The position numbers were made by a program, and so were the translations under genes. From positions 298,481 to 362,480 of the forward strand of contig NW_025857520.1 of assembly GCF_002878395.1 (NCBI RefSeq): DNA of 64,000 nucleotides, read 5' to 3'. Positions 1 through 11,913 of this stretch are shown piece by piece (the first letter of the stretch is position 1; every line of letters starts with the position of its first letter). The notes under the pieces are model-generated. The model had not been told where the DNA came from and made no database searches. It saw only the letters and a list, made by a program, of their open reading frames with translations. This DNA is from Capsicum annuum (lineage: Eukaryota > Streptophyta > Magnoliopsida > Solanales > Solanaceae).

Positions 1-333
1 GACATTCGTGGTAGCTTACCACATTTGTGATGCCCTACCATGAAGGTCGTCAGCCTTATGAAGAGACCAGCTTTTAAGTGACAAAATTCATGGTAGCTTA
101 CCACATTTGTGATGCCCTACCATGAAGGTTGTCAGACTTAGGCAGAAACCATCAATTCCAGCTTTTGTATGATGAAATTTTTTACGACTTACCACATTTT
201 TTATGCTTGTCACAAATGTCGCCAGCCATTATTTTCAGCTACTGGGAATTTATTTCATAAGGTTATTTTGGTCTTTTTCCTTCACTTCCCACGACTTATA
301 ACCCTCAAGGAACATATTATCTTCCATTCCCTA
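1..333 (+). repeat. 5' LTR remnant of E1
   Basis: Collinear with part of the 3' LTR (5145-5700). It holds about two full and one degenerate copy of the 82-84 bp repeat built on GTGGTAGCTTACCAC, then the leader with a TATA-like ACTTATAACC at about 294-303. Homology stops near 333. The window begins inside this LTR. Confidence 0.8.
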
Positions 334-485
334 GGAATTAACAAAGGAATTGTGCATGGGTGTGTTACGCTCCACATTTATGTACAGTAGTCTATGAGAT
401 GTTTGAGGAAAAGTTCCCTTTCTTCAGTATTCAGAAACCAGCCAGCTCTTCAGCCTAAAGATCCTTCGGTGAACATGTTTCCCAT

Positions 486-1555
486 ACAGAGTTTAGAGCT
501 ACATTCACCATACTTGCTCAGTCTGTGGCTGCCCAAAATGAAAGGCCACTAGCTAGTCCGGCAAATCTAGTGGCAAATTCCACAGCAGCTAGGATTTGGG
601 ACTTCACTCGAATGAACCCTCCATCTTTCCATGGGTCCAAGTCTGATAAAGACCCTCTGGATTTTATTGACCATGTTCAGAAGGTCATTGACATCATGGA
701 TATTACTTCTGTTTAGAGTGTTGAGTTAGCCGTATATCATTTGTAAGATGTCGCTCACACTTGGTACAAATAGTGAAAGTTCTAGAGGGTAGATAAGGTA
801 GGTCCCATTGGGTGGGAGGAATTTTTCATGGCTTTCTTAGACAAAATTTTTCCCGAAGAGCTGAGGGAAGCCAAATTTCTTGAGTTCATCAAACTCAGGC
901 ACGAAAATATGACGGTTAGGGAGTATTCTCTCAGATTTACTCAGCTAGCTAGGTATGCCCCTTATGTGGTTGCAGACAATAGGGATAAAATAAGCAAGTT
1001 CATATCAGGGGTGAACGATAGTGTGGTGAATGAGTGTAGATATACGATGCCAAACAGTGATATGACCTTAGCTAGACACATGACCCATGCTCAACAGATA
1101 GAGGAGCAAAAGGTTAGGACTAGAGAGCGGTAGAACAAGAGAGCAAAATCAGTCAGTTTCAGTTTTGCTCAGCCTAAATCAAAGGGAGGAAATCGTTCGT
1201 AGTTTCACCCTAAGTCAGCAGTTCCAACCCCTTCCTCCACTAGTGCCAAAGTTTAAGAACAGCAACAGAGATAGAACACTAGGCTTTAAATCTCAGAGCA
1301 GTGTTAGCAGTGCTCTCACTTATCCTCAGTATCATACCTACGATAAGCACCATCAGGGTATGTGTAGAGTGGTTCAAGGTATTTGTTTTGTTTGAGGCAA
1401 GCCAGGTCACTGAGTCAGGGACTGTCCTCAGACAGGACCTCAGGGTCAGCAGAATCATGTCACAGCCCGGTCCGATCGCCCGAACCTGCGGGGTACCACC
1501 TCCAGTCCTACTAGTAGACAACAGCCAAATAGAATCTGTGGTCTTCAGACCTAAC
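486..1555 (+). pseudogene. gag pseudogene of E1
   Basis: Degenerate capsid/nucleocapsid gene of a chromovirus. The N-terminal part is readable at 525-716 (motif IWDFTRMNPPSFHG) and the central retrotransposon gag domain at 828-1133 (FLDKIFPEELREAK, then YSLRFTQLARYAP). The C-terminal zinc knuckle can still be followed at about 1380-1430 as C-F-V-stop-G-K-P-G-H-stop-V-R-D-C. The knuckle therefore carries a stop where its second cysteine should be and another just after its histidine. A stop after position 713 and frame changes near 720-830 and 1133 break it. No intact product is expected. Gag would package the RNA and form the virus-like particle. Confidence 0.85.
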
Positions 1556-1990
1556 AAGATCAGGAAAATTCGCTTGATGTTGTTACTGGTACGTTACAAA
1601 TTTTCCATGTTCATGTTTATGCTTTGCTAGACCCAGGTGCATCCTTCTCTTTTGTCACTCTATACATAACAAGCGATTTTTGAATCAGTTCTAAAATTTT
1701 AGTAGAGCCCTTTTTAGTCTTTACCCCAGTGTGTAAAACTATCATCGCTCGGAGGGTATATAGGAACTGCCCAATTATGATATTTCAGAAATCAACGTCA
1801 GTAGATTTAGTCGTGTTAGAGATAACTGATTATAATGTCATTTTCGGCATGGATTGGCTTCATTCCTGCTATGCCATAGTCAACTACAAAAACAAGATAG
1901 TTCAGTTTTAATTCTTGAATGAGCCCGTCCTAGAGTGGAAGGGTAGCACTTCGTCTTTCAGGGGTTAGCTTGTTTCCTACGTTCGGGCAA
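1556..1990 (+). pseudogene. Retropepsin (protease) region of E1
   Basis: Aspartic protease that would cut Gag-Pol. The active-site segment reads LLDPGASFSF at about 1626-1655, with the catalytic Asp retained. The flap and C-terminal half are open at 1729-1911, ending in the family motif DYNVIFGMDWLHSCYA. Stops near 1680 and 1909 interrupt it. It lies between gag and reverse transcriptase as in all Ty3/gypsy elements. Confidence 0.8.
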
Positions 1991-1995
1991 GGAAA

Positions 1996-2835
1996 ATGAT
2001 CTCTAAGGGGTGTGTGTATCATCTTGTACATGTTAAGGATTCTAGTTCCGAATCTCCTCGTCTCGAATCAGTCCCAGTGGTTAATGAATATTTAGATATC
2101 TTTCCCAAAGATCTTCCAGGTATTCCTCCCAAAAGGGAAATAGACTTAGGCATAGACTTTCTCCTAGATACTCAGCCTATTTCTATTCTGCCATATAGAA
2201 TGGCACCAGAAAAAATCAAGGAACTAAAATATCAGTTGAAGAATCTCTTAGATAAGGGATTCATTAGGCCTAGTGTATACCCATGGGGTAAACCAGTCTT
2301 ATTCGTCCGCAAGAAAGATAGTTCTCTCAGAATGTATCTTAATTACCGTCAGCTCAACAAAGTCACGATCAAGAATAGATATCCACTGCCTAGGATAGAT
2401 GACTTGTTTGACCAACTTCAGGGTGCCAGTTATTTCTCTAAGATATACCTCAGATCAGGCTATCATTATCTCAAAGTTAGATAATGTGACATTCTGAAGA
2501 CAGCTTTTTGTACTCGGTATGGTCACTTTGAATTTTTAGTCATGTCCGTTGGTCTTACCAATTCCCCTGCAGCTTTCATGGAATTGATGAAATGGGTGTT
2601 CAAGCAGTACGTGTACATATTCATCATAGTCTTCATAGATTATACTCTGGTCTATTCTCGTACAGAGCGTGATCATTCAGATTATCTCATAATTGTTCTT
2701 CAGACTCTCAGGGATCACCAGTTGTTCGCCAAGTTCAGTAACTGCGAGTTTTGGCTAAGATCCGTAGCATTCCTTGGCTACATTATTTTTGGTAACGACA
2801 TTAGATAGATCCTCAGAAAATCAAAGCAGTAAGAA
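1996..2835 (+). pseudogene. Reverse transcriptase region of E1, catalytic aspartates lost
   Basis: Reads from the pre-RT linker through the fingers ([20 protein letters not shown]), the [20 protein letters not shown] block, motif A, the [16 protein letters not shown] block (family form MSFGLTNAPAAFM) and the active site, to the thumb ([16 protein letters not shown]). Motif A reads [11 protein letters not shown] where the family has D in place of the Y. The YXDD box reads [10 protein letters not shown], with the second Asp also replaced by Tyr. Two of three metal-binding residues are gone, so the enzyme could not polymerise. There are also stops at 2482 and 2806. The same two substitutions occur independently in fragment G. 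Confidence 0.85.
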
Positions 2836-3615
2836 ACTAGCCTAGCCCTATCTCTCCATCAGATATCAAGAGTTTCTTGGGTTTGGCTGGCTATTACCGA
2901 CGGTTTGTCGAGGGATTTTCTTCTATTTTATCTCCAATGTCCAAATTGAGTCAAAAGAAGGTCAAGTTTTAGTGTTCAAAACCTTACGAGAAGAGTTTTC
3001 AGGAGTTGAAGACTCGACTTACCTCAGCTTTAATTTTAGCACTTCCCGACGGTTCTGATTGATTAGTAGTATATTGTGATGCATCCATAGTAGATTTAGG
3101 TTGTGTCCTCATGCAGCATGGTAGAGTCATAGCCTATGCCTCCTGACAGTTAAAGCCCCATGAGAAGGATTATCCTACTCATGACCTTGAGTTAGCAACA
3201 GTTGTCTTTGCCTTAAAGATTTGGAGGCATTATCTATACGGTATTTATGTAGATGTCTTCGCAGATCATAAGAGCCTCCAGTATGTCTTTTCCGAGAAAG
3301 ATCTCAATCTTCATCAGAGAAAGTGGTTAGAGCTCTTGTAGAATTATGACATGAGTGTCCTTTATCATCCGAGCAAAGCCAATATAGTGGCCGACGCACT
3401 CAGTAGACTGTCCATGAGTAGTGTTTCCCATGTTGAGGATGGTAAGAAGAAATTAGCTCAGGATATTCATCAGCTTGCCAGACTAGGTATTCACTTATTC
3501 GACTCTTCAGAGGGTGGTGTATGTGTTCAGAGTAGTTCAGATTCGACCCTAGTTTCCGAGGTGAAAGAGAAGCAAGACAGGGATCCTAGCCTTGTCAAGC
3601 TAAAACAGTCAGTTT
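2836..3615 (+). pseudogene. RNase H region and linker of E1
   Basis: Connection domain and RNase H that would remove the RNA template. Readable landmarks are FLGLAGYYRRFVEGFSS (about 2872-2925), VYCDAS with the first catalytic Asp (about 3070), [22 protein letters not shown] with the Glu (about 3180-3240) and [16 protein letters not shown] with the distal Asp (about 3262). The C-terminal NIVADALSRLS motif is near 3380-3410. An open stretch runs 3351-3614. Several single-base stops are present, for example in place of the Arg or Trp of the usual sequence near 3060 and 3146. Confidence 0.8.
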
Positions 3616-3639
3616 AGAGTCAAGAAGTAGAGGTTTTCT

Positions 3640-4371
3640 CCCAAGGGGAAGATGGTGTTTTTCATTGTTAGGGCCATCTGTGTGTTCCCGATGTAGATGA
3701 CTTGAAGCACCGAATTCTTGCAGAAGTACATAGTGCATGATACTTCATTCATCTAGGGTCCACTAAGATGTAGCACAACATGTGGGAGATCTATTGGTAG
3801 AGTGGGATGAAGAGGGATGTTGCAGAGTTTGTGGCTAAATACTCTACATGTCAGCAGGTTAAGATAGAGCATCAGAAACCTAGTGGTTCCATGCAGGAGT
3901 TCACTATTCCTAATTAGAAGTGAGAAGAAGTGAACATAGACTTCGTGACGGGTTTGCCTAGAACACGTCATTAGCATGATTCAGTTTGGGTCATTGTAGA
4001 CAAAATGACTAAGTCAGCTTATTTCCTTCTAGTTTGTACCTCTTACTCATCTAAGTATTATGCCAAACTCTATATCAGTGAGTTGATAAGATTACATGGT
4101 GTTCCACTATCTATCATCTTAGACAAAGGTGCCCAGTTCACCTCTAACTTCTGCAAAGCGTTCCAAAAGGGTCTTGGTACCCAAGTTCATCTCAGTACAG
4201 TATTTCATCCTCAGATAGATGGTGAAGTAGAAAGAACCATTCAGACTCTAATATATATGCTAAGGGAAGCTGGGATGACCACTTTCCTTTGATTGAGTTT
4301 GCATACAACAACAGCTATCACTCCAGTATTCAGATGGCTCTGTTCGAAGCTCTCTATGGTAGGAGATGTAG
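3640..4371 (+). pseudogene. Integrase region of E1, 3'-truncated
   Basis: Starts with the HHCC zinc-binding region (histidine near 3709, CQQVK near 3850). The catalytic core follows: NIDFVTGLPR carries the first Asp (about 3930-3960), SIILDKGAQFTS the second Asp (about 4111-4146) and [11 protein letters not shown] the Glu (about 4219-4250). An open stretch runs 4005-4289. The frame shifts after 4289 and the region is lost at LYGRRCS near 4371, where the family would continue for about 300 more residues including the chromodomain. AT-rich filler follows instead. Confidence 0.85.
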
Positions 4372-4740
4372 TATGTTTGGGAATTGAATGAAAGAAATTC
4401 ATTTAAGTATTTTGTGCAGTTTTATTTTTTTTGCTGTGAGATTTACAGATCAAAATTAAATACATATGCAGAATGCATCAGATGTATTTATCTTTAATAT
4501 ATATATATATATAAAGCATATGCATACAGATATGTATACATATATGTATTTTAATGATTATTCATTCAATTCCAAATTAAATATGAATTGCTTAGATTTT
4601 ACAATAAAAATACATATGCAATATACATCAGATCGCAAATGGTTAATAAATGTTTAGAACCATAAAAATGAGTTCATTATTGTAATAAGTGCATAAGAAA
4701 GTATTAAAAAAGAATACATAAAGAAAAAATGTATCATTTA
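4372..4740. other. AT-rich filler replacing integrase C-terminus and chromodomain
   Basis: About 370 bases, very AT-rich, with a TA run at 4498-4514. It holds an imperfect direct repeat (AAATACATATGCAGAATGCA near 4458 and AAATACATATGCAATATACA near 4606). It joins the broken integrase to a short tail of the polyprotein near 4755-4770 (TTTGAGGACGAATGTTTCC). It looks like deletion with filler insertion. No coding sense was found. Confidence 0.6.
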
Positions 4741-5142
4741 CGATATTTCCATCATTTGAGGACGAATGTTTCCAAGGGTGTGATATTGTAATACCCCAAA
4801 AAATCCAAACCAATATCAGATCCATGTAACAAGATCATGCATAGTACATCATGGTTATTTTAAAGTTTTATGAGTAATTTAGATGTATATTAAGGCTTCA
4901 AATAACTCCTACTGATCAGACGAATAAAAATATTCCTTACCAATTGAATTCTTGAGAAGGATATTGGTATAGTCAACTTCAAACTAGCATATCTCTCATT
5001 ATTCTTGGAATTTGGATCTCTTGAACTATCAACAGATAGATACTTGAATTATCTTTCCAACGATACCAATTTTTCCTAAATCCGATATCGGAGCAAAGAG
5101 TTATTCCTATTTTACTCTAACATGTCAGGCTGGAAACTATGT

Positions 5143-5605
5143 GACGACATTCGTGGTAGCTTACCACATTTGTGATGCCCTACCACGAAGGTCATCAGTC
5201 TTAGGCAAAAACCAGCTCCTAAGTGCAGACATTCATGGTAGTTTACCACATTTGTGACGCCCTATCACAAAGGTCATCAGCCTTAGGCAGAATCTAGCTC
5301 CTATGTGATGACATTCGTGTGGTAGCTTACCACATTTGTAATGCCCTACCATGAAGGTCGTCAGTCTTAGGAACAAACCAACTGCTAAGTGATGAAATTC
5401 ATGGTAGATTACCACATTTGTGATGCCCTACCATGAACGTCGTTAGACTTAGTCAGAAACCATCAATTCCAGCTTCTGTGTGATGACATTTTTGATGGCT
5501 TACCACATTTTTTATGCACCATCAATTCCAGCTTTTGTGTGACAACATTTTTGTCGGCTTACCATATTTTTGATGACTTGTCACAAATGTCGTCACCTAT
5601 TATTT
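5143..5605 (+). repeat. Tandem repeat block in E1 LTR, 82-84 bp unit
   Basis: Four clear units begin near 5151, 5233, 5315 and 5399, followed by two degenerate partial units. Each contains the near-palindrome GTGGTAGCTTACCAC and a second inverted word around CTACCATGAAGG. Bases 1-240 hold the corresponding block of the 5' LTR. Confidence 0.85.
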
Positions 5606-5665
5606 TCAGCAACTGAGAATTTATTTAATAAGGATATTTTGGTTTTTTCCATTCACTTCCAATGA

Positions 5666-5674
5666 CTTATAACC
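5666..5674 (+). promoter_or_regulatory. Candidate LTR TATA box of E1
   Basis: CTTATAACC sits just after the repeat block and before a leader containing CTTTTAACCACAAGATTAGGG. The 5' LTR has the same box at about 295-303. This is the usual place for the U3/R boundary. Assigned by position and sequence only. Confidence 0.4.
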
Positions 5675-7841
5675 CTCAAGGAACGTATTATATTCTATTC
5701 TGTTTAGTTAAAACATCTCAAAAAGCTCATTCTTACACTTTTAACCACAAGATTAGGGTTTCCTCTCAAGATCAACTCCTCAGGAACAAGAACATTCTTT
5801 CCCAAAGGGGTTAAAGCCTAGTCAAGAAAAATCAAGGGAAAGCCTAAGGATTTTTTCAGGAACCTTCACAAACATTAGATGTCTTTCAAGATCAAGCTTT
5901 AAGGTATGCGTAGTGTTCATCTATGGATTCAATTCATTCATAGAGTTTAGGAACCACTGTTTTAAATGTTGTTTTGTAAACTTTTGTGGTGATATAAGCA
6001 TGTACACATTGATGATTGTTGTTCAAGTTTCAAGATGATATCTAAGGATGTTTTTCATGGAATATATATGATTGTTGGTTGAAAATCATGAACTTTAGGT
6101 GGGTTGAACTAATGCAAGTATGAAATCCACCTATGCCTTAAAAAATACATGTAAATGTTTGATAAAATGCCTAGGATGTTAGAAGTTCATATTTACATGA
6201 TTTCATGATATCAAAATGACAAGTCCATGTTAGCAATACACTTCAATATGAATGCCCATGCTATTTATATAATCTTATGGTGATGGCATGAAGTATGTAT
6301 GATGATGGAAATATGAATTTTTTGTGCTAATTATTTCCATGTTTTCCCTACCATGTTTGAGGTGTTGATTAAATACATGAAGTATACTATCCCCTACTTT
6401 TGATATAGCGAACTATGGACTCCAATCTTGTAATCAAGTCATGTCATGTGTGTAAGTTTTCTTCTATCGAGTCTTGGGGGTATTCGTACTCGAAAAACAT
6501 AGCTGTGTACCTAGAGCCGTGTCATGTTGTCATGATAATCTCAATCAAGCTATAATCTATTGAACTCTGTTAGTCAGGTGACTCAAGAAACCTCAGAAAT
6601 TTCATGATTCCAGTTAACTCTCATATAATAGTATTACTCCATCAATCAACAAAAGTTAGTTAATCTATCCATGTACAGTTAGTTGAATCATGTTTAGTCT
6701 CTTCAGATGGGAGTAGGAGTTAGCACCGAGTGATCCCAAGGATGGGAACTCACCTGTATATGAGGGTGTGATTCTTACCAGTCAACCTTGCATTCCAGAA
6801 CTATGTAGCCAACATAGGTTGAGACATCGAAGCCTTTTATATGAAGGTAGATGAGGTGGCTTAACCTATTATATGAGGGTTCCCACCGTTCTCACTAAAT
6901 TTACCTATTATATGAGGGTTGCTCACATGTTGTCCTTAACAGTGGCATGGTATTGACACCCTTCAAGTTAGGGCAGAGATTGGACCCCATCTCAGCCATA
7001 ATAGAACATATGGGGCATGCTAGTTAAATAAGTACCTCCCACAGTTTCAGTATCAGTATCAATACAAGAACTCAGACAATTCTTCAGATATCAGTATACC
7101 AGGACTGTTAGATATGGTCAAATTCAGTTGTAGCACGGAACTCAGAGAGTTCAACCAAATCCAGGGCTGTCAGATACAGTCATCTATATTTGCAGAACTA
7201 CAGTTCTAGCCATGTATTAGCGTACTGATTTAGTCATGACGTACTCATGATCTTAGTTACTATGTATGTATGTTTGTACTCTTACGTTCATATCAGTCAG
7301 TCGGTAGTATTATTCATGCACGTAAACCCTTGGTTTAGCCTACCTCACTCGTATAATTAGTACTCTAGTTATACTAATTCATTTGCGCTATGGTGCTTTC
7401 TTTTCATGTTACACCATAGGTTTAGAGGCACTAGTCCCAGATCTGCAGTAGCAGTCTCATTCAGCATACAGAGTTGCAGTGAGTCCTCTTCATTCGAGGA
7501 TGACATTATTTGATTTATTCATTTATTTCTTTAGATCAGTTTTATGGAGTTAGTTTGAGACATGGTCCTTTAACTCCTTATTTTAGACAGTACTTAGAGG
7601 CTTTTGGATTTACACTCAGATTTAGCTTTCAGATCCAATTTTCAGTTGTTTTGGCTATTTTTCTCCCATATGGGTGTTATATTATTCTAGTTGAACCTTA
7701 TAGCCTATTGTGCATGTTTTCCACATTATTATGTCATGAATTATAGTATCTTTGTACAGATATCAGTCATGGGTTAGCTTGTGGTACCTCAGGGTCATAA
7801 GTACCATGTAATGTTCGGGTTCAGAAAATTGAGGCGTTACA

Positions 7842-7988
7842 ACTAAGGTGAAGATAACAAAGCCAAGCATATGGTATTTAATGCACATTGATTGGAACTT
7901 CTTTTTTGAGTGTGACTGTCTTGATCGTCCCTATATTAACATGTAGAATTTCATATGAGTGAGTGGAACTTCTATTCTTTGAGGGCAT
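7842..7988. other. Short spacer between E1 and A
   Basis: 147 bases without coding sense. It is the left flank into which element A inserted. It should be read as continuous with 24361 onward, since the duplication GGCAT occurs at 7984-7988 and 24356-24360. Confidence 0.6.
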
Positions 7989-9184
7989 TGATACACCGAA
8001 ATTACAACTCTCTTACAAGAGTGTAAGAGGTCGCTGTGAAATATAGAACCCAACTGAGTTGGGTGTTGAATCCTACAGGGAATACTATGTTTACTAAGTA
8101 TTGTGGCTGTTATTAACTGTTGATCGAAGGTTCCAGAATAAAGGGTTTTGTATTTAAGTATGAAATGGTAATTTCAGTGTAACAATGAAGCAATATGTGT
8201 TTTAATAGTTGAATATAGAGAATAACAAACTAGGGTTATGTCCACCTTGTAGTTTTTAATATATTTTATCTATGGGTGTTAAGAATTCATACATGCATGT
8301 GCTTATAGAGAAACTTATTCTAATTCTAAATCCAAGTGTTTCTCAACCATCAAGGATTAATTCACTTTAGTTCTATCGCCTCAAAAGTGTTTTCTCAATT
8401 ATGAGAAATCTCCAAATTGTTAATCCTATTAAGGAATTAACGTGTGAAATAGAGGTTGGCAACCCCATTTTCCTGTCACTACTTTCTTTTCCAAACAATA
8501 ACCTTTCTATCGAACAAGTTATGCTTCAATGGCATATTCTCTATGTTTTCAACCACGAGAATTCAAGTATAATAAAGAAAGTATGATACAATTAAATCAA
8601 TGCATAATGAAATCAAAACCCATATAAATAAATAATATGCTACAAGGTTTACATAACCTTAACAAATGAGCTTAGCTACTCATGGAAAAAATGTAAATCA
8701 TCCTAGAAATATTCATCATAACAAACTAGAAGATGATCTTGATGAGCTAATAGTGTAATCCAGAGGAAAAAAGTTTTTCTCTTTCCTCCCAAGCTAAGCT
8801 ACCCTTCTCTTCTTCAAAAACTAATATAGAATAATCAATAATGAATTAAAAATTCAGCATCAAGTCTTTTAATAATCTCTTCTCTCATGATTTCCTTCTA
8901 AGTCCCCAAACTAATTGGAACTGAAACATTAGTGTTGAACATAGTTTCTAGACATCATATTTGATCCAACAAGAAACTTTTCCTCTGGGTGATTTGTCAT
9001 CCCCAATACATAGTCTCATGTCTTTATCTACATCGTTAACACCTGAAATCATGCTAATCATATAGGTTAACTCAATTACATCAAAGTAGAGTAAAACATA
9101 AGAAATTAGGCACTTTTGTTCTCAAAACTTAGCTAAAATATGGGTAGGTTATGGTGCTTAGGCGTATAAATACACCCAAGATCA
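7989..9184 (-). repeat. 3' LTR of element A
   Basis: 1,196 bases, aligned with 23162-24355 over its whole length. On the + strand it starts TGATACACCG and ends CCAAGATCA, so in element orientation it is TGATCTTGG...TATCA. It contains no palindromic GC-rich block, unlike the chromovirus LTRs. Confidence 0.9.
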
Positions 9185-9210
9185 CCACCCCACACTTAAA
9201 GATTTTTTCA
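9185..9210 (-). promoter_or_regulatory. Polypurine tract of element A
   Basis: In element orientation the bases just upstream of the 3' LTR read AAGTGTGGGGTGG, purine-rich and touching the LTR. It would prime plus-strand DNA synthesis. A second copy of the same sequence type lies at about 10625-10640, after the env-position ORF. Confidence 0.7.
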
Positions 9211-10590
9211 TCCTCGAACAAATTATCCAGTTGCATAAATACAAGATTTAAAACCCAACACAAGATGCTCAAATAGGCTTACACAGCAAATATGAAACAA
9301 ATAGTAGATTCATGAACCATTACTCAAGACTACCTATCCTTAAGAATAAACTCATCGAGTTGGCAAATTAATGCATACCATTTAAGCAAAGAAGTGATTT
9401 AAATTACCCAATTTTTCATCAAATATGTGCTCTCACAACAAAAGAGTTAGCCATTATCACACACAATAATTTAATTTTTAGCACAATGGGTTAGAGGAAT
9501 CAAATTGCGCTCACTCTCACAAAGAATTCTCAAATTACAAATGATAACCATATGCTTGACCTTAGTCCAGTTCTCCACTAATATCAAAATATTAATATTG
9601 GGATCATATAGGTCTTTACGAGTTGTAATGTAGGCTAAGGGATGGGTAGGAACTATTCTGGCCAGTAATAGTGACTATCTTCCCTAAGTTCTTTAATATA
9701 CTATATTATACAATGAATCCTAATATCTAACAACCGATTTCAAATCTACCAACTTCACACATCAGCTTTCTTTCACCCTATTTCAAGGATAACTCACATA
9801 ACTTATGTTGGGAGTATTTACCATGTTCACATCATATCATTTTGAACAACTTTTTATGACTTTTCCCTATTTTTGTTTTTCTCATTTTTTATATATATAT
9901 CTCACTCCCAACCAATAATATTAGCTTCACACCAAAAACTATTACTTTGGGGCTTTATTTTCACCTTTTTCTCCTTCTATTTAGAACTCCTTACTAAAAT
10001 AAAATTTTTACTAAAGTGCTTAGGAGATTTGGATCAAGTTAAGGTTAATCAAGAAAGGATTAGGCTACACATGAGGTTAACAAAGAACAAGCTAAAGCAT
10101 CAATGGGGCTATCTAAGATTATGCACAAATGTGGTTCAAAAGAGGGTATGAAAAATGGCTATCAAAGAAGTTCCTAACTCATCTCCTAAAATCACATTCT
10201 TTATTTCGTTTTGCACACACACCAGGAAAGTTCTAGTATCAATTACAACAAGGAATATGCGAATACCTTCACACGCATATGGCACATGATTAACTTCAAA
10301 AAAGATCATTATAGACTCTTAACCAAACAGTTATACAATCACCACACGAGTCATAAACTAAAACTTAGGCATCTTAATAGTAAAGATTCATCACATACTT
10401 ATATTATGGTGTGGCCCACTGGAACAAATTACATTCACTTGTTAGGTCCTACACATGACTAATTTTCACTTAAGATGGTAGTCATCTATCCATCACCTAG
10501 AAAAACACTATGACTAAAAAAACTAACATATACACGAAAACAAAACAAATGCATTAAACTAACAAATTCAAAATGAAAAAATAAAATTCA
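9211..10590 (-). other. Noncoding tail of element A, module shared with element C
   Basis: About 1.4 kb between the env-position ORF and the polypurine tract. No coding sense was found. The part at about 9410-9680 is recognisably related to 54780-55050 in element C, sharing GTTGTAATGTAGGCTAAGGG and flanking words in the same order. It is therefore a conserved noncoding module of this element family. Confidence 0.6.
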
Positions 10591-10693
10591 CTAATGAGAA
10601 GACAAAATAGTAAGAAATCTAGAAACACTTCTAGCCACCCCACACTTTAAACAAAACACTGCCCCTAGTGCAAAGACATAAACAAAAATCGGG

Positions 10694-11908
10694 CTAGTGG
10701 GACTCTTCTTCCACATCAAGTGACATGACACCTGTATTAGAATCATCATCAGAGTTCTCCTTACTAGATTCATCCTCCATGTCAGAATCTAACAGTTGGC
10801 GATCCTCTCCGTTGGTACATCATCATCCAATGGTTCCTCAAAAGCAGTCCCCGCTCCATACATAGCTTTACCATAGTCATTAAGTGGGTAGTCATAATCC
10901 AACTGTCGTAGCTCTGAATCAGTAGGAAAATGGCTTCCACCATCATTATGAGCTTCGTCATGCCATAAAGATGGCAGAAGAAGCTCTCATCTCATGCGTG
11001 ACGTTCAAAAGTGGTAAGAATTGTGCCTTGGCTGGTCTTTGGATCCTTCACCTTTGTGACATCCACTCTCTTTGGGTTCTGAGGCTACTTGTGATCCATT
11101 GGCTCTACTTCAATATTTTTCTTTCTTAAAATAGTGGTCAGCAAGATTTGAAAGATGGATGGTGTCATTTTTTACATTCTTGCTTTGCGCATAGAAGTGC
11201 GTATCACTTCACCAATGTTCACTATAACATCACTTATCAAAACATAGACTAAACATACCCGATCGCGAGAGACCTTGGTGAATAGCTTTCCCAGAATCAA
11301 GCTAGAATTGACTATTCTTAGCCAGATGCAAGGTTCTTTATTTAGAAAAACATATAGGAATGTGTTGTGGGGGCCGTTGTCCTTGTAATAGAACCATCGA
11401 TCCATAGACCTTGAACCACACAAAGTATGCTTGATGGCTCTTTAGGGAGGTCTGCTGTACAATTCCTTTAACCTGGAGTGATCCACGTTCGGAGTGCCCA
11501 AAAAAGAGTTGAAAAAGTCTACTATCAGATGTAGGATTTGCCCTCGAATTTTTACTTCACCCCCGCTAGTCTTAGGGGACCAATTAGCATAAAACTCCCG
11601 AGTTCAATATAGATTTCACTAACTATATCTTAGAAGATGAAGTAAAGTTTCAATTATGTGATCCTAGCCATAATATGAGGGCAGTGCCTCGCCAAACTTT
11701 CCTTTTGAATCAGCTCTTGTTGAACATATCTATTTACTTTATTGTTCTTGTACAACTCCAGACCATCCTCCTCTAAGATCTATTTAATGCAAAAATTGCA
11801 TCCAGGCACTTGAAGAGAGAATGAAGTAGATTTCTCCTTTCTTGCTCTTTTTTGTCCTTTCTGAGATATGGATGTTTTATCTTTGCCCTGGTTTCTTTTG
11901 GGAGCCAT
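10694..11908 (-). pseudogene. Env-position ORF of A, 'putative plant transposon protein' domain
   Basis: Starts ATGGCTCCCAAAAGAAACC at 11908 with a basic N-terminus (MAPKRNQGKDKTSISQKGQK). The domain seen in many plant retrotransposon third ORFs follows: the segment around YKNNKVNRYVQQELIQKE, an open stretch at 11172-11423 (GSRSMDRWFYYKDNGPHNTF, then VIVNIGEVIRTSMRKARM), and an acidic tail ending EEESH-stop at 10694. Stops near 11790 and 11640 and frame changes break it. Its position after integrase matches the env-like ORF of Athila elements, but I see no signal peptide or membrane anchor, so an envelope role is not supported. Function unknown. The homologue in element B is at 32238-33491. 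Confidence 0.75.
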
Positions 11909-11913
11909 ATCAC

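Larger units (their letters stand above)
1..7841 (+). mobile_element. Element E1: degenerate Ty3/gypsy chromovirus (Tekay/Del-like)
   Basis: Order on the + strand is 5' LTR remnant, gag, protease, reverse transcriptase, RNase H, integrase, AT-rich filler, 3' LTR. Bases 1-333 match 5145-5700 of the 3' LTR. The rest of the 5' LTR and the primer binding site are deleted, because the post-primer leader (near 375-420, similar to 60240-60280 in element D) follows directly. Gag-pol is broken by many stops and several frame changes, so the element is dead. Pol order with integrase last and the gag family fit chromoviruses; the chromodomain itself is lost. The bases just right of the element, 7842-7846 (ACTAA), would be its target duplication, but the left copy is outside the window. 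Confidence 0.85.
4787..7841 (+). repeat. 3' LTR of E1 (about 3.06 kb)
   Basis: Starts TGTAATACCCC and ends GGCGTTACA. From 5' to 3' it contains a conserved block with the AAGAGTTATTCC word (about 5096), the palindromic repeat block (5143-5605), a TATA-like box (5666-5674), a leader, a donor-like AAG|GTATGC at 5904 and a T-rich stretch. A block near 6720-6850 (AGCACCGAGTGATCCCAAGG) recurs in the other chromovirus LTRs. An acceptor-like ATAG|GTTTAGAGG follows at 7419. The purine tract before it is weak (GGGTGTGATAT). No ORF inside is credible. Confidence 0.85.

Noticed and set aside
5233..5415. Cys/His-rich small protein on the minus strand
   Set aside because: It is the translation of the LTR tandem repeat; composition repeats with the 82-84 bp unit and no start or neighbouring signal supports it.
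5143..5605. Regularly spaced repeat array resembling a CRISPR
   Set aside because: Units of 82-84 bases lie head to tail without unique spacers, inside a plant LTR, and are shared with the other LTR of the same element.
7510..7746. Hydrophobic 78-residue ORF
   Set aside because: It lies inside the 3' LTR of E1 in a T-rich region. T-rich DNA yields hydrophobic readings by chance, and nothing similar is kept in related LTRs.
10694..11908. A true viral envelope gene in element A
   Set aside because: No signal peptide, hydrophobic fusion segment or membrane anchor is visible; the domain matches the plant transposon-protein type instead.
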